Shown piece after piece: positions 54,312 to 64,000 of a stretch of DNA of 64,000 nucleotides. The notes beneath the pieces were generated by a model. That model was not told where the DNA came from. It ran no database searches and worked only from the letters and a program-made list of their open reading frames with translations. The DNA is from Cedecea davisae DSM 4568 (GTDB lineage: Bacteria; Pseudomonadota; Gammaproteobacteria; Enterobacterales; Enterobacteriaceae): NCBI RefSeq assembly GCF_000412335.2, contig NZ_KE161030.1, positions 4,084,626-4,148,625 on the forward strand, in the 5' to 3' direction. The first letter of the stretch is position 1, and each line of letters starts with the position of its first letter. The position numbers and the translations under genes are program-made.

Positions 54312-55190
54312 ATGAAATATTCATTAGGGCCGGTGCTTTACTACTGGCCAAAAGAGACGCTGGAAAAGTTTTACCAGTCCGCAGCAAAAAGCAGCGCCGA
54401 TGTCATTTATCTCGGGGAGGCGGTGTGCAGCAAACGTCGCGCCACCAAAGTCGGCGACTGGCTGGATATGGCAAAAATGCTGGCAAACGAGGGCAAGCAG
54501 GTGGTGCTTTCTACCCTCGCGCTGGTGCAGGCTCCTTCAGAGCTGAATGAGCTAAAACGCTATGTGGAAAACGGCGACTTCCTGATTGAGGCTAACGATA
54601 TCGGCAGCGTGAATATGGCTGCCGAGCGCAAACTGCCGTTCGTTGCCGGGCACGCGCTCAACTGCTATAACGCCGTCACGCTGCGCCTGCTGCACAAGCA
54701 AGGAATGATGCGCTGGTGCATGCCGGTGGAGCTTTCCCGCGACTGGCTGGCTAATATGCTGGACCAGTGCGATGAACTGGGCATCCGCAACAAATTTGAA
54801 GTCGAGGTGCTCAGCTACGGCCATTTACCGCTGGCCTATTCGGCACGCTGCTTTACAGCTCGCTCCGAAGACCGCGCCAAAGATGAATGCGAAACCTGCT
54901 GCATTAAGTACCCGAACGGCCGGGATATGCGTTCTCAGGAGCAGCAGCAGGTCTTTGTGCTCAACGGCATTCAGACCATGAGCGGATATGTCTATAACCT
55001 CGGCAATGAGCTGGCTTCGATGCAGGGGCTGGTGGACATTGTGCGCCTCTCCCCAATGGGCATAGGCACGCTGGACGTGCTTGATGCCTTCCGCGCCAAC
55101 GAAAACGGCAGTGCGCCGCTGCCGCTGGCGGCACGCAGCGACTGTAACGGCTACTGGCGGCGTCTTGCCGGGCTGGAGTTACAGGCATAA
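54312..55190 (+). CDS. ubiV: O2-independent ubiquinone hydroxylation protein UbiV
   Basis: A 292-residue U32-family partner of UbiU. Cluster ligand Cys lie near 39 (GEAVCSKRR) and in the CFTARSEDRAKDECETCCIKYP block (about 176-198). The ATG at 54312 has AGGAAACAGC before it and lies 8 bases after ubiU; it gives the standard start MKYSLGPVL. Confidence 0.95.
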   Translation: MKYSLGPVLYYWPKETLEKFYQSAAKSSADVIYLGEAVCSKRRATKVGDWLDMAKMLANEGKQVVLSTLALVQAPSELNELKRYVENGDFLIEANDIGSVNMAAERKLPFVAGHALNCYNAVTLRLLHKQGMMRWCMPVELSRDWLANMLDQCDELGIRNKFEVEVLSYGHLPLAYSARCFTARSEDRAKDECETCCIKYPNGRDMRSQEQQQVFVLNGIQTMSGYVYNLGNELASMQGLVDIVRLSPMGIGTLDVLDAFRANENGSAPLPLAARSDCNGYWRRLAGLELQA

Positions 55191-55333
55191 TAAAAGCTCA
55201 CTTTGTTAACAATAATCGTCATTTTCTAATGCACTATTAAAGATGCAGCTTTTCTGGCCGGTGCGGGATTCCTGCGCCAGGCTGGAAGAAGACCTTCAAT
55301 CTGATGACTACGCTGTAACAAAAGTGAGCGGTT

Positions 55334-56341
55334 ATGACTGACAAAAATATTGCTTTCTCGGTGCTGGATCTTGCGCCGATCCCTCAGGGCTCTTCCGCCC
55401 GCGAGGCCTTTTCCCACTCTCTGGATCTTGCCCGGCTGGCTGAAAAGCGCGGCTACCATCGCTACTGGCTGGCCGAGCACCACAATATGGTCGGCATCGC
55501 CAGCGCGGCAACGTCGGTGCTGATTGGCTACCTGGCGGCCAACACCACCACGCTGCATTTGGGTTCCGGCGGCGTGATGCTACCCAACCACTCTCCGCTG
55601 GTGATTGCCGAGCAGTTCGGGACGCTTAATACGCTGTACCCTGGCCGTATCGATCTCGGGCTTGGCCGCGCGCCGGGCAGCGACCAGCGCACTATGATGG
55701 CGCTGCGCCGCCATATGAGCGGCGATGTGGACAACTTCCCGCGCGATGTAGCGGAGCTGGTGGACTGGTTTGACGCCCGCGATCCTAATCCGCACGTACG
55801 CCCGGTTCCGGGCTATGGCGAGAAAGTGCCGGTGTGGCTACTTGGCTCCAGCCTGTATAGCGCTCAACTGGCGGCTCAACTGGGCCTGCCGTTTGCCTTC
55901 GCTTCGCATTTTGCGCCAGATATGCTGTTCCGCGCTCTACAGCTATACCGCGAGAACTTTAAGCCTTCCGAACGCCTGGCAAAACCTTATGCGATGGTGT
56001 GCATCAATATCATCGCCGCCGACAGCACCCGTGACGCAGAATTCCTGTTTACCTCGATGCAGCAGGCGTTTACTCGCTTGCGCCGGGGCGAAACCGGGCA
56101 ACTGCCGCCGCCGGTGGAAAACATGCACCAGCTCTGGTCCGCGTCAGAACAATACGGCGTGCAGCAGGCGCTGAGTATGTCCCTGGTAGGAGATAAGGCA
56201 AAAATTCGCCACGGGCTTGAGTCCGTACTGCGTGAAACCGAAGCGGATGAAATTATGGTTAACGGGCAGATCTTCGATCACCAGGCTCGTTTGCATTCAT
56301 TCGATCTGGCGATGCAGGTAAAAGAGGAATTGTTGGGCTAG
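55334..56341 (+). CDS. yhbW: luciferase-like monooxygenase YhbW
   Basis: A 335-residue bacterial luciferase-like, flavin-dependent protein of unknown substrate. The start ([12 protein letters not shown]), WLAEHHN (about 44-50) and the [10 protein letters not shown] flavin loop (about 107-116) are family marks. Position between ubiV and mtr as in E. coli. A strong hairpin follows the stop. Confidence 0.93.
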   Translation: MTDKNIAFSVLDLAPIPQGSSAREAFSHSLDLARLAEKRGYHRYWLAEHHNMVGIASAATSVLIGYLAANTTTLHLGSGGVMLPNHSPLVIAEQFGTLNTLYPGRIDLGLGRAPGSDQRTMMALRRHMSGDVDNFPRDVAELVDWFDARDPNPHVRPVPGYGEKVPVWLLGSSLYSAQLAAQLGLPFAFASHFAPDMLFRALQLYRENFKPSERLAKPYAMVCINIIAADSTRDAEFLFTSMQQAFTRLRRGETGQLPPPVENMHQLWSASEQYGVQQALSMSLVGDKAKIRHGLESVLRETEADEIMVNGQIFDHQARLHSFDLAMQVKEELLG

Positions 56342-56350
56342 TTTGTCATC

Positions 56351-56375
56351 CGGCCCTCCCGCAACGGGAGGGCCG
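56351..56375. terminator. hairpin between yhbW and mtr
   Basis: CGGCCCTCCCG-CAA-CGGGAGGGCCG, a perfect 11-bp stem between two convergent genes. The tails are only weakly T-rich, so it may stop transcription inefficiently or only protect 3' ends. Confidence 0.65.
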
Positions 56376-56383
56376 CTATTCTG

Positions 56384-57628
56384 CTATTTGTAGACCGGCA
56401 GCAGATCGAAGGTCGAAAGAAGATGGATTGCCGCGTTGCCGACGCCGAACACCAGAATCAGCGCAATCATCGGCTTACCGCCCCAGACCCGGAACTTAGG
56501 GCTGCCAAAGCGTTTACGGGAAGCTCTGGCCAACAGCGCCGGAACAATCGCCGCCCAAATCGTTGCCGCCAGCCCGGCATAACCAATCGCATACAGGAAG
56601 CCGTTCGGCCACAGCAGGCCCCCCACAATCGGCGGCAGGAAAGTCAGCAGCGCCGTTTTCAGACGACCCAGAGCGGAATCATCAAAGCCAAACAGATCGG
56701 CCAGGTAGTCAAACAGCCCCAAAGTCACGCCGAGGAATGAACTTGCTACCGCAAAGTTAGAGAACACCACCAGCAGTAAATCCAGGCTACGGCTGTTCAG
56801 CACGCCGCTGAGCGCCTGTACCAGAACATCAATATTCCCGCCTTTTTCCGCAATGCCGATAAACTCCGGACGAGGAATGTTGCCCATCGTCCCCAGCAGC
56901 CAGATGGCGTACAGCACCAGCGCGAGCAGCGTGCCGTATACCAGGCAGCGGATGATGGTGCGCGGATCTTTGCCGTAGTATTTCATCAGGCTCGGCACGT
57001 TGCCGTGGTAGCCAAACGAGGCAAGGCAGAACGGCAGCGTCATCAGCAGATAAGGGGTGTAGGAAGCGTTGCTCTCGGCGACGTTAAACAGCGTAACCGG
57101 GGTAACGTGCCCAAGCAGGCTGCCAAAAGTCAGGAAGAAGGTGATGACCTTGGCGCCCAGCACAATAGCGGTCATCCGGCTTACCGCTTTAGTGCTCAGC
57201 CAGACAATAAACGCCACCGCCAGAGCAAACACCAGACCGGCAAGCCGCGCCGGTACGTTCAGAGACATTTCGCTAAAGGTGTGGTGCAAGATAGAGCCGC
57301 TGGCCGAGATGTAAGCGTAGGTCAGGATATAGAGGACAAACGCAATCGACAGGCCGTTTACCGCATTCCAGCGTCTGCCAAGCAGGTCTTTGGTGATGGT
57401 GTCGAAGCTGGAGCCGATGCGGTAGTTAAGGTTCGCTTCGAGGATCATCAGCCCGGAATGCAGCATGCAGAACCAGGTGAAAACCAGCGCCGCCAGCGAC
57501 CAGAAGAACCAGGCACCCGACATAACCACGGGTAACGAAAACATCCCTGCGCCGATGATAGTCCCACCGATTATCATCACGCCGCCGATAAGCGAGGGCC
57601 TGGTGCCGGTGGTGGTTAAAGTTGTCAT
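56384..57628 (-). CDS. mtr: tryptophan-specific permease Mtr
   Basis: A 414-residue HAAAP-family proton symporter for tryptophan (also indole in E. coli). The first membrane segment shows [19 protein letters not shown]; 11 hydrophobic segments follow. The ATG at 57628 is chosen because it gives the E. coli-like start MTTLTTTGT; the open frame continues 41 codons upstream through the promoter. A TrpR-type operator lies upstream. It is the second HAAAP transporter in the window, with yqeG. Confidence 0.95.
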   Translation of the reverse strand: MTTLTTTGTRPSLIGGVMIIGGTIIGAGMFSLPVVMSGAWFFWSLAALVFTWFCMLHSGLMILEANLNYRIGSSFDTITKDLLGRRWNAVNGLSIAFVLYILTYAYISASGSILHHTFSEMSLNVPARLAGLVFALAVAFIVWLSTKAVSRMTAIVLGAKVITFFLTFGSLLGHVTPVTLFNVAESNASYTPYLLMTLPFCLASFGYHGNVPSLMKYYGKDPRTIIRCLVYGTLLALVLYAIWLLGTMGNIPRPEFIGIAEKGGNIDVLVQALSGVLNSRSLDLLLVVFSNFAVASSFLGVTLGLFDYLADLFGFDDSALGRLKTALLTFLPPIVGGLLWPNGFLYAIGYAGLAATIWAAIVPALLARASRKRFGSPKFRVWGGKPMIALILVFGVGNAAIHLLSTFDLLPVYK

Positions 57629-57685
57629 ATCGGGTTCCCTGAAAAATGAGGTGAAGCGTAATGAAGTTGTCTGACGCGGCTCATT

Positions 57686-57703
57686 GTACCAGTACATGAG
57701 TAC
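57686..57703. promoter_or_regulatory. TrpR operator of mtr
   Basis: GTACCAGTACATGAGTAC agrees with most positions of the TrpR consensus (GNACTAGTTNACTAGTNC) and closely resembles the E. coli mtr operator (GTACTCGTGTACTGGTAC read on the other strand). It lies about 60 bases before the mtr start. Confidence 0.75.
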
Positions 57704-57711
57704 AAAAGGGA

Positions 57712-57743
57712 TAAAAAAAAGCCCCGGTCGCAATAACCAGGGC
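57712..57743 (-). terminator. deaD terminator
   Basis: On the minus strand GCCCTGGT, a 7-base loop, ACCGGGGC (one G-U), followed by a run of eight T. Confidence 0.88.
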
Positions 57744-57750
57744 TTTTTCA

Positions 57751-57775
57751 CTGCCGCTCAGAAACAGAGCGGCAG
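57751..57775. other. hairpin just past the deaD stop
   Basis: CTGCCGCTC-AGAAACA-GAGCGGCAG, a perfect 9-bp stem between the deaD stop and its terminator; no T-run of its own. Possibly protects the mRNA 3' end. Confidence 0.6.
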
Positions 57776-57787
57776 ATTATAGGTCAA

Positions 57788-59725
57788 TTATGCATCACCG
57801 AAGCGACGACGTGCGGTTGCCGCACCGTCTTCACGACGTGGACCGCGACCGCCTTCACGACGTTCGCCGCTGAAGCTACGACCCGCGCCAGCACCGGCAC
57901 CAGCGCCATCGCGACGTGGACCACGGCCACCTTCACGACGCTCACCGCCGAAGCTACGGCCGCCTTCACGAGCAGGACCGCCACGGCGTTCACCGCTGCG
58001 CTCAGGACGTGGCTGCGCGTCGCCCAGCAGCTGCATATTCATCGGTTTGTTGAGAATACGAGTGCGGGTAAAGTGCTGCAGAACTTCACCCGGCATGCCT
58101 TTCGGCAGCTCGATGGTGGAGTGGGTGCCGAACAGCTTGATGTTACCGATGTAGCGGCTGCTGATGTCGCCTTCGTTAGCGATAGCGCCAACGATGTGAC
58201 GAACTTCAACGCCGTCATCACGGCCAACTTCGATGCGGTACAGTTCCATATCGCCAGCTTCACGACGTTCACGACGCGGACGGTCTTCACCACCACGCTC
58301 CGGACGGTCGCCGCGCGGGCCGCGATCGTTACGGTCGCCGCGACGTTCGAAACGATCGTCACGTTCTTTGAACTCGCGACGTGGGCGCATCGGTGCATCC
58401 GGTGGCAGGATAAGCGGACGCTCACCCTGAGCCATTTTCAGCAGAGCTGCGGCCAGCGTTTCGATGTCCAGTTCTTCTTCAGAAGAAGGCTGAATTTTTG
58501 CCAGCAGCGCGCGGTACTGATCCAGATCGCTGCTTTCCAGCTGCTGCTGAACTTTAGCGGCGAATTTAGCCAGGCGACGTTCGCTCAGCAGTTCTGCGTT
58601 TGGCAGTTCTACTTCAGGAATAGTCAGCTTCATGGTGCGCTCGATGTTGCGCAGCAGGCGGCGTTCACGGTTCTCAACGAACAGCAGCGCACGACCAGCA
58701 CGACCAGCACGACCGGTACGACCGATACGGTGAACGTAAGACTCGGAGTCCATCGGGATGTCGTAGTTAACAACCAGGCTGATACGCTCAACGTCCAGGC
58801 CACGAGCCGCAACGTCGGTTGCGATCAGGATGTCCAGACGACCATCTTTCAGGCGCTCCAGAGTCTGCTCACGCAGGGCCTGGTTCATGTCGCCGTTCAG
58901 CGCGGCGCTGTTGTAACCGCTACGCTCCAGCGCTTCGGCCACTTCCAGAGTCGCGTTTTTGGTACGCACGAAGATAATCGCCGCATCAAAGTCTTCCGCT
59001 TCCAGGAAACGAACCAGCGCTTCATTTTTACGCATGCCGTAAACAGACCAGAAGCTCTGGCTGATGTCCGGACGAGTGGTTACGCTTGACTGAATGCGCA
59101 CTTCCTGAGGATCTTTCATGAAGCGACGGGTAATACGACGGATAGCTTCCGGCATGGTTGCTGAGAACAGCGCGGTCTGATGTTCAGCCGGGATCTGCGC
59201 CATGATGGTTTCAACGTCTTCGATGAAGCCCATACGCAGCATTTCATCCGCTTCGTCCAGTACCAGACCTTTCAGGCCGGACAGGTTCAGGGTGCCGCGT
59301 TTCAGGTGGTCCAGCAGACGACCCGGAGTACCGACAACAATCTGTGGCCCCTGACGCAGAGCGCGCAGCTGCACGTCATAACGCTGGCCGCCGTACAGGG
59401 CCACGACGTTAACGCCATGCATATGTTTAGAGAAATCCGTCATGGCTTCTGCAACCTGAACCGCCAGTTCGCGGGTCGGCGCCAGCACCAGGATTTGCGG
59501 TGCTTTAAGCTCAGGATCGAGGTTGTTCAGCAGCGGTAAAGAGAACGCTGCGGTTTTACCGCTACCGGTCTGAGCCATGCCCAGAACGTCGCGGCCATTC
59601 AGCAGGTGTGGAATACACTCTGCCTGAATAGGTGATGGCTTTTCGTAGCCCAGATCGTTCAGGGCCTGAATGATGGAGGCGTGCAGCCCCAGATCAGAAA
59701 AAGTGGTTTCGATGATATCAGTCAT
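57788..59725 (-). CDS. deaD: DEAD-box RNA helicase DeaD (CsdA)
   Basis: A 645-residue ATP-dependent RNA helicase for ribosome assembly and mRNA turnover, mainly at low temperature. The core shows the Q motif, AQTGSGKT (about 50-57), PTRELA, DEAD (about 156-159), SAT, and [12 protein letters not shown] DbpA-like RNA-binding domain (about 480-555) and an Arg/Gly-rich tail follow. The tail is longer than in E. coli (629 residues) and contains GERREGGRG repeats and a run of alternating Gly-Ala. The ATG at 59725 lies inside the end of yrbN (ATGACTGA), so translation is coupled; ATGs at 59734 and 59743 are alternatives. Confidence 0.95.
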   Translation of the reverse strand: MTDIIETTFSDLGLHASIIQALNDLGYEKPSPIQAECIPHLLNGRDVLGMAQTGSGKTAAFSLPLLNNLDPELKAPQILVLAPTRELAVQVAEAMTDFSKHMHGVNVVALYGGQRYDVQLRALRQGPQIVVGTPGRLLDHLKRGTLNLSGLKGLVLDEADEMLRMGFIEDVETIMAQIPAEHQTALFSATMPEAIRRITRRFMKDPQEVRIQSSVTTRPDISQSFWSVYGMRKNEALVRFLEAEDFDAAIIFVRTKNATLEVAEALERSGYNSAALNGDMNQALREQTLERLKDGRLDILIATDVAARGLDVERISLVVNYDIPMDSESYVHRIGRTGRAGRAGRALLFVENRERRLLRNIERTMKLTIPEVELPNAELLSERRLAKFAAKVQQQLESSDLDQYRALLAKIQPSSEEELDIETLAAALLKMAQGERPLILPPDAPMRPRREFKERDDRFERRGDRNDRGPRGDRPERGGEDRPRRERREAGDMELYRIEVGRDDGVEVRHIVGAIANEGDISSRYIGNIKLFGTHSTIELPKGMPGEVLQHFTRTRILNKPMNMQLLGDAQPRPERSGERRGGPAREGGRSFGGERREGGRGPRRDGAGAGAGAGRSFSGERREGGRGPRREDGAATARRRFGDA

Positions 59726-59795
59726 GTAGTACATGTGCCTCATTGATGGCGGCCAGTCTACGTAACTCATCGTGAAATTGATCTGCAATTTTCAT
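59718..59795 (-). CDS. yrbN: small protein YrbN (25 aa)
   Basis: A 26-codon frame between nlpI and deaD, encoding a peptide that starts [11 protein letters not shown] and ends HVLHD. Position and sequence agree with the small protein YrbN described in E. coli. Its last 8 bases overlap the deaD start, so a likely role is translational coupling; no separate function is known to me. No strong ribosome-binding site is visible. Confidence 0.75.
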   Translation of the reverse strand: MKIADQFHDELRRLAAINEAHVLHD

Positions 59796-59905
59796 TGAAA
59801 AGTGTGAACCGGCTCAAATTTGATTGATTAACGAACAAAAACGCCCTCACCCGTTAAGGTGATGACTTTAGTTAAAAAGTTTATGGGACGATCGTTGTTC
59901 GTCAG

Positions 59906-60790
59906 CTATTGCTGGTCCGATTCTGCCAGGTCGTCTTGCTCCTGGCCCAAGAGCGCTAATTCCAACAATGCATAACGATGCTCAACGTAGTTGTGTACGT
60001 TGTTAGCAACCGCTAACTTGAACAGTGCCTTGGCGCTGTCCTTATCCCCCAGACTTAGGTAGTACTTACCTAAATAGAAGTTGGTTTCACTGAGATGCTC
60101 AGCGAGCGAGGTGTTATCCGTTGCGTCCGCCTTGAGGCGTTCCATTAGCTCTTTTTCGCTAATGTTGCCCAGGTAGAACTCGACAATGTTCCATCCCCAT
60201 TGCTCTCTATCCGATTTCTCGAGACGCTGTTGTAGCGCCACTTTGGCCTGCTTTTCGTCCAGATTGCGTTCAGCAATATAGAGCCACAGGCTACGGAAAG
60301 GATCGTTGGGATCGTCTTGATAAAACGCCAGCAGATCATCTTGCGCTAAACGATAACGACCACCGTAATAGAGGGCGATACCGCGATTTAAATGCGCGTA
60401 GTTGTAAGTTGGATCAAGCTCAAGTACAGAATCAAACGCTTCATAGGCAGCATCAAAATTGCCTGCCTGCGTTAAATAAATGCCTAAGTAATTGAATACT
60501 TCAGGCATATCGGGACGGATGGCCAGCGCTTGTGAAAAATCATTCCGCGCCAAAGCCCTCAGACCGAGACTATCATACAACACTCCGCGCTCATATAAAA
60601 GCTGTGCGCGTTCGTCATCGGTTAAAGCCCGACTGGCAAGTATTTGTTCCATGCGTGCCAGAATCACTTCTTGCTGCAACGTAGGCTGCAGTGGCACCGC
60701 TAATACTTCGTTCTTACGCCAGGCAGAGTTGCTGCATCCGGCCAGCGTGATAGCTGTCGCAACGAAACACCAGCGCAAAAAAGGCTTCAT
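59906..60790 (-). CDS. nlpI: lipoprotein NlpI
   Basis: A 294-residue outer-membrane lipoprotein with tetratricopeptide repeats that acts as adaptor for the protease Prc in degrading the peptidoglycan hydrolase MepS. The signal peptide ends in the lipobox LAGC (Cys 19). TPR units can be seen at about 62-95, 96-129 and 130-163, and another near 233-266. Between pnp and deaD as in E. coli. Confidence 0.97.
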   Translation of the reverse strand: MKPFLRWCFVATAITLAGCSNSAWRKNEVLAVPLQPTLQQEVILARMEQILASRALTDDERAQLLYERGVLYDSLGLRALARNDFSQALAIRPDMPEVFNYLGIYLTQAGNFDAAYEAFDSVLELDPTYNYAHLNRGIALYYGGRYRLAQDDLLAFYQDDPNDPFRSLWLYIAERNLDEKQAKVALQQRLEKSDREQWGWNIVEFYLGNISEKELMERLKADATDNTSLAEHLSETNFYLGKYYLSLGDKDSAKALFKLAVANNVHNYVEHRYALLELALLGQEQDDLAESDQQ

Positions 60791-60868
60791 TTCCTACTCC
60801 CGAAGACAACAAATGGATGAACGTCCTGTCCCCCGGCTGCAAACGAGACATCCGGTCCCGTAACAAAC

Positions 60869-60894
60869 AGCTCTCCATGTTTCCATGGAGAGCT
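60869..60894. terminator. hairpin after pnp
   Basis: AGCTCTCCATG-TTTC-CATGGAGAGCT, an 11-bp perfect stem 14 bases beyond the pnp stop. On the minus strand it is followed by GTTTGTT, a weak T-tail; partial read-through into nlpI is possible. Confidence 0.7.
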
Positions 60895-60907
60895 AAATTG
60901 GCAAACC

Positions 60908-63037
60908 TTACTCAGCTTCTGGAGCAGCCGGTGCTGCGCCTTCCGCCGGAGACTGCTCGGTTGCTTCTTTGATGCTTAAACGAACGCGGCCCTGACGGTC
61001 AACTTCCAGTACTTTCACCGGAACTTCCTGACCCATCTGCAGGTAGTCAGTCACTTTCTCAACGCGCTTGTCAGCGATTTGAGAGATGTGAACCAGACCT
61101 TCTTTACCGCCGCCGATAGCAACGAACGCGCCGAAGTCAACGATACGGGTTACTTTACCGTTGTAGATGCGGCCCACTTCGATTTCAGCAGTGATCTCTT
61201 CGATACGACGAATAGCGTGTTTCGCTTTGTCGCCGTCGGTAGCAGCGATTTTCACCGTGCCGTCGTCTTCGATTTCGATGGTAGTGCCGGTCTCTTCGGT
61301 CAGCGCACGAATCACAGAACCACCCTTACCGATCACGTCTTTGATCTTGTCCGGGTTGATTTTGATGGTGTGAATACGCGGTGCGAATTCAGAGATATCG
61401 CCACGCGGTGCGTTGATAGCCTGTTCCATTACGCCCAGGATATGCAGACGCGCACCCTTAGCCTGGTTCAGAGCAACCTGCATGATTTCGCGGGTGATGC
61501 CTTCAATTTTGATATCCATCTGCAGCGCAGAGATACCTTCGCGGCTACCGGCAACTTTGAAGTCCATGTCGCCCAGGTGATCTTCGTCACCCAGAATGTC
61601 GGATAGAACAACGAAGTTATCGCCTTCTTTCACCAGACCCATCGCGATGCCCGCAACGGCCGCTTTAATCGGCACGCCTGCGTCCATCAGTGCCAGAGAA
61701 GCACCACACACGGAAGCCATAGAAGAAGAACCGTTAGATTCGGTGATTTCAGAAACTACACGCACGGTATACGGGAAGTTGTCAGCTTCTGGCATAACAG
61801 CCAGCACGCCGCGCTTCGCCAGACGGCCGTGACCAATTTCACGACGCTTCGGAGAACCTACCATACCGGTCTCACCAACGGAGTACGGAGGGAAGTTGTA
61901 GTGGAACAGGAAGCTGTCGGTACGCTCGCCCATCAGCTCGTCCAGGTTCTGCGCGTCACGGGCAGTACCCAGAGTCGCGGTGACCAGCGCCTGAGTTTCA
62001 CCGCGGGTGAACAGAGCGGAACCGTGGGTACGCGGCAGTACGCCGGTACGAACGTCCAGACCACGAATCATGTCTTTTTCACGGCCATCAATACGCAGCT
62101 CGCCAGCCAGAATACGGCTACGAACAACGTTTTTCTCGATAGCGTGCAGAATGTCAGACAGCTCGCCTGCGTCCAGAGACTCGTCTTCTGCGGTCAGGGT
62201 TGCGATAACGTCAGCTTTGATGACGTCAACCTGAGCATAACGCTCTTGTTTCTCAGTGATGCGGTAAGCATCGCTCAGACGGGATTCAGCCAGAGCGGCA
62301 ACGCGCGCGTTCAGCGCTTCGTTAACGGCTTCAGGCTGCCAATCCCAACGTGGTTTGCCCGCTTCAGCAACCAGAGAGTTGATGTTCTCGATAACAATCT
62401 GCTGCTGCTCGTGGCCAAAGACCACCGCGCCCAGCATCTGGTCTTCGCTCAGCAGTTCTGCTTCGGACTCAACCATCAGCACAGCACCTTCGGTACCGGC
62501 AACAACCAGATCCAGCTTGCTGGTTTTCAGCTCGTCAGCGGTTGGGTTCAACACGTACTGGTCATTGATGTAACCAACACGAGCGGCACCGATTGGGCCG
62601 TTGAAAGGAATACCGGACAGGCTCAGCGCAGCGGATGCGCCAATCATTGCAACGATATCAGGGTGAACCTGTGGGTTAACGGAAACAACGGTCGCGATAA
62701 CCTGAACTTCGTTCACGAAGCCTTCCGGGAACAGAGGGCGAACCGGGCGGTCAATCAGACGCGCGATCAGGGTTTCGCCTTCGCTTGGACGGCCTTCACG
62801 ACGGAAGAAGCTACCCGGGATACGGCCAGCAGCGTAGGTACGCTCCTGATAGTTTACGGTCAGCGGGAAGAAGTCCTGACCTGCTTTCGCTTTTTTCTGG
62901 CCAACAACGGTAACGAATACCGCGGTGTCATCCATGCTTACCATCACAGCAGCGGTAGCCTGGCGAGCCATCATGCCGGTCTCAAGAGTGACCGTATGTT
63001 GACCATACTGGAATTTACGAACGATCGGATTTAGCAA
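60908..63037 (-). CDS. pnp: polynucleotide phosphorylase Pnp
   Basis: A 709-residue 3'-to-5' exoribonuclease/phosphorylase, part of the RNA degradosome. Two RNase PH domains are joined by a helical linker; the C-terminal KH domain ([21 protein letters not shown], about 560-580 region) and S1 domain ([26 protein letters not shown]) follow. The start is taken as the TTG at 63037: AAAGGATC lies 5 bases upstream, and the protein then begins (M)[12 protein letters not shown] as in E. coli. The codon for an upstream GTG (63067) lacks such a site. Leader RNA has a long stem consistent with RNase III control. Confidence 0.96.
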   Translation of the reverse strand: MLNPIVRKFQYGQHTVTLETGMMARQATAAVMVSMDDTAVFVTVVGQKKAKAGQDFFPLTVNYQERTYAAGRIPGSFFRREGRPSEGETLIARLIDRPVRPLFPEGFVNEVQVIATVVSVNPQVHPDIVAMIGASAALSLSGIPFNGPIGAARVGYINDQYVLNPTADELKTSKLDLVVAGTEGAVLMVESEAELLSEDQMLGAVVFGHEQQQIVIENINSLVAEAGKPRWDWQPEAVNEALNARVAALAESRLSDAYRITEKQERYAQVDVIKADVIATLTAEDESLDAGELSDILHAIEKNVVRSRILAGELRIDGREKDMIRGLDVRTGVLPRTHGSALFTRGETQALVTATLGTARDAQNLDELMGERTDSFLFHYNFPPYSVGETGMVGSPKRREIGHGRLAKRGVLAVMPEADNFPYTVRVVSEITESNGSSSMASVCGASLALMDAGVPIKAAVAGIAMGLVKEGDNFVVLSDILGDEDHLGDMDFKVAGSREGISALQMDIKIEGITREIMQVALNQAKGARLHILGVMEQAINAPRGDISEFAPRIHTIKINPDKIKDVIGKGGSVIRALTEETGTTIEIEDDGTVKIAATDGDKAKHAIRRIEEITAEIEVGRIYNGKVTRIVDFGAFVAIGGGKEGLVHISQIADKRVEKVTDYLQMGQEVPVKVLEVDRQGRVRLSIKEATEQSPAEGAAPAAPEAE

Positions 63038-63112
63038 GATAAGATCCTTTAAAATGACGGGCAGCACGTGGCTTCACGCGCCGCCGTTGATACCCGATCT
63101 TCATCACATCCT

Positions 63113-63170
63113 CGCGACTAATGACAACCCTAACCCACTCTCCTGCGGGTAAAGCCTCTCATTAGCCGCG
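63113..63170 (-). promoter_or_regulatory. pnp leader stem, probable RNase III site
   Basis: CGCGGCTAATGA and TCATTAGTCGCG (minus strand, 63170-63159 and 63124-63113) pair over 12 bp with one G-U, around a 34-base interior that can fold further. In E. coli RNase III cuts such a stem in the pnp leader, after which PNPase represses its own mRNA. Confidence 0.75.
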
Positions 63171-63241
63171 CGAACCTCTGCAATAAAGATCACACTCAGC
63201 AACAATACATTAGTTTCCATAGAATTGCTGCCGTCTGGTTG

Positions 63242-63270
63242 AAAAAAGGGGCCCTTACAGGCCCCTTTTT
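63242..63270. terminator. rpsO terminator
   Basis: GGGGCC-CTTACA-GGCCCC flanked by six A and five T; on the minus strand it ends rpsO before the pnp leader. Read-through gives the rpsO-pnp transcript known in E. coli. Confidence 0.88.
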
Positions 63271-63286
63271 CTGAAACTCGCAAGAA

Positions 63287-63604
<318 letters not shown>

Positions 63605-63709
63605 TCAGCAACCCCAGTGCATAGCCAGACGAGGTTAAAAACCTTGTCCGGATATTAAGCCGCGCTATTTTACCTGTAGCGCTCTTTTACCGCAAGGTAG
63701 CGGCAAAAG

Positions 63710-64000
63710 TCAGACTGGATATTCGACCACTAAACGACGCGGCGCAACGCGGCCATCATCGTCAATTTCGGCCATACCGATAAACTTGTGTTCTTCGCCT
63801 TCGGTTACCCGCACCAGCCCTTCGGCAGGCACGCCGTTAACCCGCACCGGCTGGCCGTTCTTAAAGTAGACGGCAACTTCGGAGAGCAGGTTAACGACCG
63901 GAAAATCTGAGGCCGGGCTGTCCATTGGCATCAGCAGCGGGTCAAGCAGCTCTGAAGGCGCAATCTCCTGCCGGTGGGCCTGCTCAATCAGCTCATTGAG
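63710..64000 (-). CDS. truB: tRNA pseudouridine-55 synthase TruB (C-terminal part)
   Basis: The last 96 residues of TruB, which makes pseudouridine 55 in the T-loop of tRNAs; the rest lies beyond the right edge. The stretch [20 protein letters not shown] and the C-terminal PUA-like domain ending RLVVEYP match the E. coli protein. The internal ATG at 63931 is not the start. rpsO follows after about 150 bases, which must also hold an rpsO promoter. Confidence 0.95.
   Translation of the reverse strand, partial: LNELIEQAHRQEIAPSELLDPLLMPMDSPASDFPVVNLLSEVAVYFKNGQPVRVNGVPAEGLVRVTEGEEHKFIGMAEIDDDGRVAPRRLVVEYPV

Noticed and set aside
58073-59089. 338-codon frame antisense to deaD
   Set aside because: Low-complexity Thr/Phe-rich translation typical of the complement of a helicase gene.
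61829-63034. 401-codon frame antisense to pnp
   Set aside because: Shadow of the pnp reading frame; pnp is unambiguous.
63041-63286. SraG small RNA expected between pnp and rpsO in E. coli
   Set aside because: The position fits, but I cannot identify a promoter or conserved sequence for it on the plus strand by eye.

Overview
The window is a stretch of enterobacterial chromosome, family Enterobacteriaceae. Gene order and protein sequences closely follow Escherichia and Salmonella in two blocks: ahr-yjgR-lptGF-pepA-holC-valS-yjgM-(miaE)-rraB-argI-arc-pyrLBI-ridA-mgtA-treRBC-nrdDG (the 96-min region of E. coli K-12) and yraR-yhbO-yhbP-yhbQ-yhbS-ubiT-ubiUV-yhbW-mtr-deaD-nlpI-pnp-rpsO-truB (the 71-min region). 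The two blocks are fused between nrdG and yraR. The host is therefore neither E. coli nor Salmonella; a Cedecea/Kosakonia/Enterobacter-like genus is possible, but the sequence alone does not settle it. Core genes are clearly GC-richer than the first 850 bases.

Layout. Bases 1-2285 are the leuX-proximal end of an integrated element: an AT-rich partial gene of unknown function, a 77-residue winged-helix-like protein and a P4-type tyrosine integrase, all on the minus strand, ending at tRNA-Leu(CAA) leuX. Next come an HNH nuclease gene overlapping a SAM methyltransferase gene, the aldehyde reductase ahr, a single-chain dihydroxyacetone kinase, the ATPase yjgR, the amino acid permease yqeG, the LPS export permease pair lptF-lptG, and pepA-holC-valS. 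From 17.7 to 25.6 kb, yjgM is followed by yicN, the complete hexose-phosphate sensing and uptake set uhpABCT (at another map position in E. coli), a membrane protein of unknown function and the tRNA hydroxylase miaE.

Bases 25.6-35.5 kb form an arginine and pyrimidine hub around carbamoyl phosphate. They hold rraB, biosynthetic argI with two ARG boxes, an arginine deiminase operon (arcA-arcC-catabolic OTC-arcD) with an FNR/CRP-like site at about -41, an ArgR paralogue with altered effector residues, and pyrBI behind the pyrL attenuator. Bases 35.5-47 kb hold ridA, a secreted GH20 hexosaminidase, mgtA with its PhoP box and the short proline-rich leader peptide mgtL, the trehalose genes treRBC, and a divergent flavodoxin-fold reductase/LysR pair. 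The anaerobic ribonucleotide reductase nrdDG follows, and then the second syntenic block: stress genes yhbO-yhbS, the O2-independent ubiquinone genes ubiT/ubiUV, the tryptophan permease mtr, and the RNA-turnover cluster deaD-yrbN-nlpI-pnp-rpsO-truB.

Ten copies of a dispersed palindromic element (a CCCTCACCC arm plus a CCCTCTCCC/GGGAGAGGG hairpin) lie only between genes. Several are inside operons (pepA/holC, arcC/OTC, nrdD/nrdG). I saw no CRISPR array, rRNA gene or insertion sequence. The candidates most worth checking as undescribed biology are the truncated island at the left edge, the HNH/methyltransferase pair beside leuX, and the ArgR paralogue whose arginine-contacting Asp pair is replaced by Ser-Ser.
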